The notes under the pieces are model-generated. The model searched no databases. It was given only the letters and a program-made list of their open reading frames with translations, and was not told the origin of the DNA. Below are positions 7,844-15,020 of a stretch of DNA of 64,000 nucleotides, one piece after another. The DNA comes from an uncultured Blautia sp. Lineage in GTDB: Bacteria > Bacillota > Clostridia > Lachnospirales > Lachnospiraceae. Numbering within the stretch: the first letter of the stretch is position 1; each line of letters starts with the position of its first letter. A program made the translations under genes and the position numbers. The stretch spans positions 10,360-74,359 of the forward strand of contig URMH01000009.1 of the NCBI GenBank assembly GCA_900549015.1, read 5' to 3'.

Positions 7844-7891
7844 AAAAAGAACCGATATCAGTCTTGCAAAGACCTTGTATCGGTTCTTTTT
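7844..7891. terminator. Bidirectional terminator
   Basis: Arms aaaaagaaccgata and tatcggttcttttt (14 bp) enclose an inner gtctt/aagac stem. T-runs exist on both strands. It ends the sigma/DUF4179 operon on the minus strand and could end the short plus-strand transcript. Confidence 0.85.
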
Positions 7892-7946
7892 GTATTTTCT
7901 CATTATCTAATTATGGGAGAATTTTTCTGTATCACCGAAAAAACTT

Positions 7947-9053
7947 TTATCCCCGCACTTCAAGCCATTGGTCAATGTTCCCAAAATGTACCGCCTGCAG
8001 GTTATCTACATCAACCAGTTGCGGGAAGCTGTTTCTGATGATCAGGACACCGTTTTCCTTATCCTGTTTTTCTCCACCGCCAGCGATGCCTCCCATGGTC
8101 CTATCAAGTGTTAAAACCGTTCCATCTTTATAACGCACCTGGTCAATACTAGTTCTGGCATAAAGATCCATGCCATAGTCCGTACCTGCGTACTCAAATT
8201 TGTTTTTTTCATCTTCATACACCTTCATCGCTTCATCATAATCAAGATATAATGACCATAAAAGGGGCGTTACTTCCATTTCTTTCACAGTGATTTCATA
8301 ACCTCCAAAATCACATTTCCGGTTCACTTCCAGAGTTGTCGGAGGCTTTACTGCACCCAAGGTCCATTTAAAGTCCCATGTTCCATCTGTAATGACTGTC
8401 TTATCATAATCTTCTTCCTCCGTAAGATTCTTTAATGTGATTTCTACTGTTTTATTACTCAGATCGTAATCACTGTCATAAGATATATAGGCGTTAAAAT
8501 GTTTAAGATGTGCAGAATTTTGATCTGTTTTCAGTAATTCATCCTGTCCTACCCCAGTGTTAAAGCTTCCAAATCTGTTATCGTCCACTGCATATACTTC
8601 TTTTCCATCGATCTTAAAATGTGTCATCTCCTCAAAAGAAGTATGATCAGTCATAGAAATACTGTCCTCTGTTTTCACTTCAAAAAAAACATACAGGAAT
8701 CCCTGATCCTGAATAGAATCTGTCAGGGTAACCGTCACACCATTTTGTGTTACAGACTGGTCTATATTCTGAATATAAGTTGATTCCTGCAGTGTCTCCT
8801 GCTGTTCCTCCGATGGATCCAGTCTTTTCACCAGGTAATCATTCCATTTAAAGAACTCTTTTGCAGCCACAGTAACAGCCATACCAGTACAGATTACTGC
8901 TGCTGCAATCAATAATCGTCCACTGATTTTTTTTCTTTTGTATTTTTTATCAACTGAATCCGCCTGTTCAATCTGTTTTAGTGTATCTTCAAATTTATTA
9001 TGAAAATCCTGTGGTACTTCCGGTGCGATATTATTCCATTTCTTCTCTAACAT
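7947..9053 (-). CDS. DUF4179 membrane protein, probable anti-sigma factor
   Basis: 368 residues. A cytosolic N-terminal part of about 45 residues is followed by a single membrane helix (about 46-66, LLIAAAVICTGMAVTVAA) and a large extracellular region with DUF4179-type features (NGVTVTLTDSIQDQGFLYVFFEV). DUF4179 proteins of Firmicutes are regularly encoded directly after ECF sigma factors and are presumed to hold the sigma factor at the membrane. Here it overlaps the sigma gene by 7 bp. No zinc-binding ZAS motif is visible, so the anti-sigma role rests on context and architecture. It ends at a strong terminator. Confidence 0.85.
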   Translation of the reverse strand: MLEKKWNNIAPEVPQDFHNKFEDTLKQIEQADSVDKKYKRKKISGRLLIAAAVICTGMAVTVAAKEFFKWNDYLVKRLDPSEEQQETLQESTYIQNIDQSVTQNGVTVTLTDSIQDQGFLYVFFEVKTEDSISMTDHTSFEEMTHFKIDGKEVYAVDDNRFGSFNTGVGQDELLKTDQNSAHLKHFNAYISYDSDYDLSNKTVEITLKNLTEEEDYDKTVITDGTWDFKWTLGAVKPPTTLEVNRKCDFGGYEITVKEMEVTPLLWSLYLDYDEAMKVYEDEKNKFEYAGTDYGMDLYARTSIDQVRYKDGTVLTLDRTMGGIAGGGEKQDKENGVLIIRNSFPQLVDVDNLQAVHFGNIDQWLEVRG

Positions 9054-9586
9054 GTCATTTTCCCCTTTCCTGTTATTCTCTTTAATTGCTTGCTATTTTT
9101 CCCAGTTGCCGGTCTTTTCTCTTCTTCGGATAACTGCACCTTCAAAAACTCTCTTGCACGTGAAAGTCTGCTTTTGATCGTTCCTTCCGGAATATCCAGA
9201 GCCTCACTGATCTCTTTCAATGAAAATCCTTCTAAATAATACAATGTTACCAAAACCCTCAGATCCTCCGGAAGTTCCATAATCGCCATATACAGATGAC
9301 TGTATCTGTCCTCCTCAGTCATTTTCATATTGTCCATATATTCTTCATATGGAATAACATTTTTTCTTTTCCGAAGAATCCCTTTGCATTCATTGATCAA
9401 TATCCTTGTGATCCATGTTCGGAAATATTTTTCTTTCTTTAAAGTGGGAAGTTTTTCATATGCCTTAAGAATTGTTTCCTGCACAGCATCCCCACAATCA
9501 GAGTCATTCTTCAGAATGGACTTTGATATATGATACATCATGGCTTCTGCATCCCGAACCTCCTTAATAAATACATCTTTTGTCAT
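9047..9586 (-). CDS. ECF-type RNA polymerase sigma factor
   Basis: 179 residues, the size of a two-domain ECF sigma factor. Region 2 shows AEAMMYHISKSILKNDSDCGDAVQETILKAYEKLPTL with the DAVQET core motif. Region 4 shows DLRVLVTLYYLEGFSLKEISEALDIPEGTIKSRLSRAREFL, the helix-turn-helix for the -35 element. RBS AAAAGGAGAAGACAAAGTT. The DUF4179 gene overlaps its 3' end, giving a sigma/anti-sigma pair. The stress it answers and its regulon are unknown; the basic C-terminal tail (about 20 residues) goes beyond the usual domain. Confidence 0.92.
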   Translation of the reverse strand: MTKDVFIKEVRDAEAMMYHISKSILKNDSDCGDAVQETILKAYEKLPTLKKEKYFRTWITRILINECKGILRKRKNVIPYEEYMDNMKMTEEDRYSHLYMAIMELPEDLRVLVTLYYLEGFSLKEISEALDIPEGTIKSRLSRAREFLKVQLSEEEKRPATGKNSKQLKRITGKGKMTC

Positions 9587-10009
9587 AACTTTGTCTTCTC
9601 CTTTTGTCCAGCTGGATTACTACTCATGTTTACTTTTACACCAATTAGATGCATCGGAAAGGAAATCGGTTCTCATAAAAGTATTTTTTTCCGTTGCCTC
9701 TTCCATTGCCAACGAAATATCCACTTTTTTTAATCTCTGTTCTGTTTGTGTTTTTTATGTAATTCCGTAATATATTCCTCAAGCTTCTCTTTGTCTTGCT
9801 CTTCACAGGCAACAAAAACAAAACACTGATTAGATCGATCCGATATGCTTTTACTGTTTTCTCACCCAGTTTCTCTGTATATGTGCAATAATTTCAGAAA
9901 CGGTGCTAATTTATCCGATAGTTTCATTTTTACTCTCTTACGTTTTTTACATTCTCCGTATTATACTACCATTTCACCAGAATATTTTCAGAAATTTTAC
10001 AAACAAAAA
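9587..10009 (-). other. Gene-poor stretch with decayed coding remnants
   Basis: No intact gene is supported here. On the minus strand two short open stretches read like protein but are out of frame with each other: about 9746-9845 (CFVFVACEEQDKEKLEEYI, stopping at QNRD) and about 9625-9740 (VDISLAMEEATEKNTF, ending WCKSKHE). They look like the tail of one decayed gene of unknown family. The upstream region of the sigma gene is included and no clear promoter for it was identified. Confidence 0.4.
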
Positions 10010-10350
10010 GATGGACATAAGCAAGATCATACATGACAGAAGCACTCCTTGCATTGCCAATCAGATCCGGATTCGGATATTCATCAACGATGGATACCAG
10101 GTTGTGTTTTGTATATCAGCTGTCACAAGGGATGATGATATGATCTTTGCTGTGAAATTCAGGCATAACCTGCCGGATCATGGAGACTGCCAGTTCCAGT
10201 TTAGACTCTTTTTTCTGCCACATACGATAACCAAGAGGAACGGAAAGATGAGATACTTTATCCCCATTCCAGACAGGTACGCAGAGCATGACTCTCACAA
10301 AGCAGTGTCCATTCAGATAGTTGGAACCGTTGTGTGCGGCCCAGTATAGA
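10010..10350 (-). pseudogene. DDE transposase remnant of an insertion sequence
   Basis: The minus strand encodes a piece that reads like an IS transposase of a type common in Lachnospiraceae: HNGSNYLNGHCFV, LSVPLGYRMWQKKESKLELA, HIIIPCDS, then an in-frame TGA where Trp is expected (the TGA is at 10113-10115), followed by LVSIVDEYPNPDLIGNARS. Both ends are missing and no matching terminal inverted repeats were found. The element is dead. The family name cannot be fixed by eye. Confidence 0.7.
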
Positions 10351-10576
10351 TAATATCAGCAGAAATAAGGTATCTGCTGTCGGAACAGAAAAAGTTTCAA
10401 AATAGATCAAAAAATATTGCTGAAATCTACCTATCAGTGTTTTTTCGCTGTATAATGTTTTTGCCGTACAGGGTCACTTTCCTTTGTAATGTTTTATGCC
10501 AAATTCATTATACATCAGGAAATCCTGTACGATATTTTTTTATAAAAAAGTTGTAAAGTGGTGTATTAAAAATAAA

Positions 10577-10611
10577 AGTACAGCCTTTCGATTCATTCAA
10601 TTAGCTGTACT
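10577..10611 (-). terminator. Terminator after the helicase-nuclease gene
   Basis: Arms agtacagc and gctgtact pair; on the minus strand the stem runs into TTTTATTTTT. It lies 9 bp beyond the TAA at 10620-10622, the stop reached if the helicase is read in the alternative frame at its end. This supports 10620 as the original gene end. Confidence 0.65.
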
Positions 10612-10722
10612 CTCATTTCTTATCTAGTTTTATGGTAGTATTCTTCAGAATATTGCTCAGAAAAATCTTCAATATTCAGATGATGTAACGTTAAGAATTC
10701 ATGTAAAGTATCATCAGATATC

Positions 10723-12126
10723 TCATCCAGGGAAAACTGTTTTAAGTGTCTTTGTTGAAATAATCATAAATCTGTCTACATTTGCATTTTGGCCATATTG
10801 ATCTTCAAACCATGCGCAATGGTTATTCATTTGTCCCGCCTCATGTTTCGTGATTTCCTGACGGGTTCCGGACACCTCACTTTTGCATTCAAATAATAAA
10901 TAATGATCATTCGAACCACACCAAAGATTATCAGGTGCCTTCCGAATTTCTTTATCTGGACGCTGGCTGACATAGCCAAGTAAAGCGCCAACATCTTTTA
11001 ATGCAGCTTCAAATTTAACAGCTTCAATACCAAAAGACAAATTATCTAATGTCGCATTAACTGACAAAAATAATTCACTATAATCTGAAAATTTTCGCAT
11101 ATATGTTCTGATATTATTTAGGCGGTCTTGGTGTATATAAGAAATTTTTGTATAATCAATTCCTGTACTCGGTTTTAAAAGCTGTGTATTTTTCTTAAAT
11201 GCACTTTTTTGAATTTTAATCGATTCTGCAATACTTGTCGGATATGTATATCTTGCTAATTGCTGTAAATACCAACCCTTTTCTGTGTCATCAACATTAA
11301 GCCCATCAATCAATCGCTGCATGGAAGAAATAGCATTCTCATACTCACCTTCACAAAAAAATTGTTCTGCCTGCCGTTCTTTTAAAAGCCTGTCATATAT
11401 CTGTGATTCTGCATTATCTTCTGCAATCGTATCCATTTCAGAAGCATAATATTCTTTCCAGCCTTCATCACGCACTAACATCTGCTTTATCAAAGAAAGT
11501 ACAACTTTTATAGGGCTTTCAGTTTTATCTTCTTTCGCCATGTCAGCAATTTCGATGCCAATGTCAATTTGTTTTCTCGTTTGTGGTGAAAAGAATTTAT
11601 TAGTTGCAATACTCCGCATAAACCGAACCAATTCTGAGCCAATTATTAAAATGGCACAATAATCTTTTTCACCACGGACACCTCTGCCAATACCCTGTTC
11701 AATTTTTTGAGCTATCCGTTTATTGATCAGTTCACTATTTGGACACGCCTGTTCTTCATATCGATCTGCCAAGCTATCAAAATATGGAAGGCTATCCATA
11801 ATCAGTATTCGACAACTTTCATCAGGCAAGTCAATGCCATTATATCTGTTATTAATTACAACGATTTTTGAAAAAATTCCCTTTTTTAACTTATCAAGTT
11901 CCTCAACAATATTTCCCGTAGTAGCCGTAATTGCTCCTAAATTTTGATATTGTCTACAATTTTTTGTACTAGGCACCAATGCCACTATGCCAAATTTTGA
12001 AGGAGAGCTCTTGCAAAAATTAGTGACAATTAAATCATGATCACAAGATTCTTCAACAAGCGATGGTATTATCAACATTTTTTCGCCAGACCATTTTTGT
12101 TCTTCGTTCCGCAACGGATTCTTCAC
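10723..12126 (-). CDS. SF2 helicase C-terminal part with PD-(D/E)XK nuclease-like domain (frameshifted from the N-terminal part)
   Basis: 467 residues, from GTG 12126 (weak AGAGG site) if translated alone. It continues the ATPase encoded at 12153-13055. Residues 40-170 look like the second RecA fold, with motif VI QGIGRGVR at 144-151. Residues 200-340 are helical. The tail has PD-(D/E)XK nuclease features: E373, D399, the ECK triplet 413-415 (FECKSE) and Q432. The C-terminal frame stops at FPG, but removing one A of AAAA near 10743-10746 opens 35 more codons (from QFSLDEISDDTLHEF to HKTR) up to a stop at 10620, next to a terminator. The full protein probably joins both parts by a -1 shift at 12156-12162. 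A nucleic-acid-targeting defence enzyme is inferred from domains and island context; no known system name was recognised. Confidence 0.75.
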   Translation of the reverse strand: MKNPLRNEEQKWSGEKMLIIPSLVEESCDHDLIVTNFCKSSPSKFGIVALVPSTKNCRQYQNLGAITATTGNIVEELDKLKKGIFSKIVVINNRYNGIDLPDESCRILIMDSLPYFDSLADRYEEQACPNSELINKRIAQKIEQGIGRGVRGEKDYCAILIIGSELVRFMRSIATNKFFSPQTRKQIDIGIEIADMAKEDKTESPIKVVLSLIKQMLVRDEGWKEYYASEMDTIAEDNAESQIYDRLLKERQAEQFFCEGEYENAISSMQRLIDGLNVDDTEKGWYLQQLARYTYPTSIAESIKIQKSAFKKNTQLLKPSTGIDYTKISYIHQDRLNNIRTYMRKFSDYSELFLSVNATLDNLSFGIEAVKFEAALKDVGALLGYVSQRPDKEIRKAPDNLWCGSNDHYLLFECKSEVSGTRQEITKHEAGQMNNHCAWFEDQYGQNANVDRFMIISTKTLKTVFPG

Positions 12127-12152
12127 AGCCTCTGGACTAAACTCTAAGCCCT

Positions 12153-13055
12153 TTACAAAAAAGAATCATCCTGAGTTGTTGCAGACATTAAAATTCTATG
12201 CGTAGCATATGAAAAAGAGCCAAAAGTACGAATACTAACATTATATGGAGAAATCTCAATTTTACTTCCGGATATGTAACAGCAATAATTTTCTATCTGA
12301 TCACGCATAAGAGGCCACGTATAATATATTTGGCGGTTTTCCTGGGCAGCAGACAAAATCCTTAGCATTTCTGTTTTCTTATTATTCCAGCTCCAGTACG
12401 GAACTGCCATAAAAGTGTTATAATCCCCGGTCTGAATATCAAGCCAGCTTCCTTCCCCTTGTTCAATCATATCATCATTGAAAAGTGTCAGGATTTTCGA
12501 ATAAATTTCAGGATTTTCACTTTTGCTTATTGAAATGGTAAAAGCACTTTTGATAGTGTCTATACAAGCGTGTGAATCATCCATAAGAACGGATCCTGTT
12601 TTTATATAGTTGTTGTCTGTTCCAAATACAGATCTTCCATTAAATATTTTCTGTACATGGGTAATAAGTATTTGGGAACCTGCAAGAAAATCATTTGGAA
12701 TCTCGGCACTTTCACCAAATGTACAAAAGAGAATACCAAATTTATCCGCTTCTGAACATACCTGCCTGACAAGATATTTATTAGGACATATATAAAGACA
12801 TGGTCCTTCCTTTGAATTGAGTAAAGATTGAAGAAGCAGCAATCCTACTAATGTTTTCCCTTCACCAGTATGCAATTTAATAATTAAATCCCTATCTGTA
12901 CGTCGTTTTGTATACCACTCAGATAGAACAATTTCCTGTGCTGGACGAAGAGGACCAGCAACACTTTTTCGGTCTAAAGTTCCATATAGCTCAATGGGAT
13001 TAGTTTTCGGTGTTATTGTTCTGCTTGCCAATTTTTTCTTAAAATCAATTGCCAT
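12153..13055 (-). CDS. SF2 (DEAD/DEAH-like) helicase, N-terminal ATPase part
   Basis: 300 residues encoding the first RecA-like domain of a superfamily 2 helicase: a Q-motif-like RPAQEIVLSEW, Walker A HTGEGKT (62-68), YICPNKYLVRQV (motif Ia), motif II as MDDSH (158-162, a DEAH variant) and motif III SATT near the end. RBS AAGGGAG is 7 bp before ATG 13055. The frame ends at DDSFL-TAA, inside the sequence T TTT TTG TAA. One base back the frame is open as VKGLEFSPEAV into the next ORF, so this is the 5' part of a longer gene. Its upstream side abuts the MATE fragment, so no promoter of its own is evident in the present orientation. Confidence 0.8.
   Translation of the reverse strand: MAIDFKKKLASRTITPKTNPIELYGTLDRKSVAGPLRPAQEIVLSEWYTKRRTDRDLIIKLHTGEGKTLVGLLLLQSLLNSKEGPCLYICPNKYLVRQVCSEADKFGILFCTFGESAEIPNDFLAGSQILITHVQKIFNGRSVFGTDNNYIKTGSVLMDDSHACIDTIKSAFTISISKSENPEIYSKILTLFNDDMIEQGEGSWLDIQTGDYNTFMAVPYWSWNNKKTEMLRILSAAQENRQIYYTWPLMRDQIENYCCYISGSKIEISPYNVSIRTFGSFSYATHRILMSATTQDDSFL
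12156..12162 (-). other. U UUU UUG slippery heptamer at the helicase frameshift
   Basis: On the minus strand the zero-frame codons TTT TTG preceded by T form the canonical -1 frameshift heptamer, directly before a TAA stop. A -1 slip rejoins the helicase halves exactly. The alternative is a one-base deletion in a T homopolymer, biological or from sequencing. I did not find an obvious stimulatory hairpin by eye. Confidence 0.5.
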
Positions 13056-13085
13056 TAAACTCCCTTATTTCCTAAAAGGTAAAAA

Positions 13086-13749
13086 TCACTTTCATTTTAT
13101 ACGGAAATTTTCTTTGCAAAGAGTGAGCAATATTGTTTCCAATGGAATTCCCCCTCTTGTAACAGAAGTCTCTTCCGGCGTTGTTATGTTTTTGTTTAAT
13201 TTTATCATACTGCGTTTAAATGGAAATACAGGAGTTGCAGCCTTCGGTATTGTCTCTGTAATATCTCTCGTAGTAATTGCTATTTACACCGGATTATCCC
13301 AGGGGATACAGCCTATCCTCAGTTTAAATCATGGAGCCGGAAATAAGGAGAACGTAAACACTATAAGAACTTATGCTTTGACTACCGCTCTTCTTTTATC
13401 TGTTATTCTTTATTCTATTCTGTTTTTCGGCGCTGATTCTATTGCGCTGATATTTAACAGCGAAAAAGATATGCTCCTTCAGGCACTTGCGATTCCTGGA
13501 ATTCGCTTACATTTCCTAGTCTGTCCGTTTATCGGTTTTAATCTTGTAACAGCTACGTACCTGATTTCCACTGAGCATCCTCGACCAGCACAGATTATTT
13601 CTGTATCAAGGGGAATTCTTGTCCTGATTCCTATGGCATTTCTTCTTTCTGCCATATTCGGACTTACGGGTGTCTGGTGTTCTTATCCGCTCACAGAAGC
13701 ATCCGTCGCCATTATGGCATTTATTATATACAGAAAAACCACCCGGTAA
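13086..13749 (+). pseudogene. MATE efflux transporter, C-terminal fragment
   Basis: From about KNHFHFIRKFSLQRVSNI the plus strand encodes the second half of a MATE transporter: GIPPLVTEVSSGVVMFLFN, GLSQGIQPILSLNHGAGN and PGIRLHFLVCPFIGFN, up to the normal end RKTTR. It has no start codon with a ribosome site. It continues, in sequence logic, the fragment that ends at 7108 on the other strand: HFIKK joins KNHFHF to give a normal MATE linker. The two pieces are thus most simply one gene broken by rearrangement. Confidence 0.8.
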
Positions 13750-13772
13750 ATTTTTATATTTTAAGATAATCC

Positions 13773-13813
13773 AAGCTGCTGTTTTACACCTATTTTTCGT
13801 AAAACGGCAGCTT
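13773..13813. terminator. Hairpin between convergent genes
   Basis: Arms aagctgctgttttac (13773-13787) and gtaaaacggcagctt (13799-13813) pair with one mismatch. There is no long T-run on either side, so termination strength is uncertain. Confidence 0.5.
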
Positions 13814-13819
13814 CATACG

Positions 13820-14776
13820 TTAAAATTTTTTACTGATTACATTTTTAAGTTCAAATATTTTTTCTTCTATTTCCTGTATTATCAATTTAAAATCATCATC
13901 TGATCTTCCGGTCGGATCTTCCAAGCCCCAATTATCATCAAATTCTCTGCCTATAAAAGGGCAGCTCACATTACAGCCCATAGAAATTGCAATATCAGGA
14001 TCCGGTATTTCATTCATCCTCTTGGAATACTGATTCTTTTCCATATCAATCCCATATAATTCTTTCATAATACGAACTGCATCCTGATTTATTTGTGGTT
14101 TTGTTTCTGTTCCCGCTGAATAACTCTCAAACACGTCTGAGGCAAAATGTCTTCCCAGACATTCTGCAATCTGACTTCGGCAGGAATTATGGACACATAT
14201 AAATGCAACTTTTAGTTTCTTCTTATTATAATAAGGACATTTTTCTTTAATACACTGTGCATTTGAATCAGAATATGTGCACTTAATCTCTTCTTTCTCC
14301 AAAGTAACACCGTAATTTGCATTCACATATTCTATACCGTACTGTAATCCAACCATAGCATCTCTTTTACAGCATCTTGGACCATTTATTTTTCCCAGCT
14401 CTTTAATCGCAGCTGAAGTAAACTTCATATGATTCCCCCAGGTTCCGTCTGCAGATAGTGGTCCTGTCCCATCTATAATCGCCAGAGCAGCACCTATTGA
14501 AGTAACTGCACCGCATACTCCCCATAAGCCGCACATTGCCCCCGGCATTTTTAATCCTTCTTTTTTTAACTGTTCCAAAGCGGTATCCAAAGCTATATCA
14601 CCGCCTGCATTTCTATAAGCTGCAAGCAAACAGGCTCCATCCAGGATATGATGTTCCGGTCCATGAATACTGATATATTCTTTTTTTGCAATATTCTTAA
14701 AAATACGAATAGGATTCGTTTCTGTTTCCATTTTTATATCATGTACGATTAATTCTGCTCTTTCATTTAAAGTCAT
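13820..14776 (-). CDS. DUF5714 - arsenate reductase (ArsC, LMW-phosphatase type) fusion
   Basis: 318 residues from ATG 14776 (GGGGAATTCAAAC upstream; the longer in-frame start at 14806 has no RBS). Residues 1-184 match DUF5714: HHILDGACLLAAYRNAGGD, MCGLWGVCGAVTSIGAAL, GPRCCKRDA, with seven Cys (82, 88, 135, 136, 166, 175, 180) that suggest metal or Fe-S binding. Residues 185-318 are a thioredoxin-type ArsC/low-molecular-weight phosphatase: P-loop CVHNSCR (194-200), YSAGTE, then MGCNVSCPF with the redox Cys pair and a final Asp-Pro-Thr loop (LEDPTGRSDDDF). ArsC reduces arsenate to arsenite. No ars efflux genes lie nearby, so the true substrate is uncertain. DUF5714 function is unknown. Confidence 0.85.
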   Translation of the reverse strand: MTLNERAELIVHDIKMETETNPIRIFKNIAKKEYISIHGPEHHILDGACLLAAYRNAGGDIALDTALEQLKKEGLKMPGAMCGLWGVCGAVTSIGAALAIIDGTGPLSADGTWGNHMKFTSAAIKELGKINGPRCCKRDAMVGLQYGIEYVNANYGVTLEKEEIKCTYSDSNAQCIKEKCPYYNKKKLKVAFICVHNSCRSQIAECLGRHFASDVFESYSAGTETKPQINQDAVRIMKELYGIDMEKNQYSKRMNEIPDPDIAISMGCNVSCPFIGREFDDNWGLEDPTGRSDDDFKLIIQEIEEKIFELKNVISKKF

Positions 14777-14955
14777 GTTTGAATTCCCCTTTTCTTTCTT
14801 CCTCATATAAAATGCGTTTTCAAAATCGCAAAATTTTCAACCTTCCGGTGCAATATAATTTCCTGCTATTCATCCCATCATACCACACAAATTCTTACGT
14901 TACAACGCACCGCATCTTTAAGATAGGAATATCCGGCAATTTCCGAAAAAACACA

Positions 14956-14984
14956 TTGACAAACCCATTTAAAATGTCTATTCT
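14956..14984 (+). promoter_or_regulatory. Promoter of the intact MATE gene
   Basis: TTGACA (14956-14961), 17-bp spacer, TATTCT (14979-14984), followed by AAAGAGGT and ATG at 15021. A second -10-like TATAAT lies close to 14993-14998. Confidence 0.6.
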
Positions 14985-15020
14985 TTTTAAGGTATAATTT
15001 TTTGGAAAAGAGGTATAAAA

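Noticed and set aside
9903..10349. Plus-strand reading frame of 148 codons
   Set aside because: It is the antisense of a transposase remnant; its translation is not protein-like and it has no ribosome site.
10465..10531. CGTACAGG...CCTGTACG inverted repeat as an IS end or terminator
   Set aside because: Only 8 bp with a 51-nt spacer, and no partner near the transposase remnant.
7105..13085. Site-specific invertible element
   Set aside because: Break-point repeats are only about 6 bp of A/T, and no invertase gene is nearby; a one-time illegitimate inversion is the simpler explanation, so phase variation is kept only as a test.
12994..13749. A full MATE protein starting at 12994 on the plus strand
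   Set aside because: The first 30 codons are antisense to the helicase start. The MATE match begins near 13086 and no ribosome site precedes any start codon.
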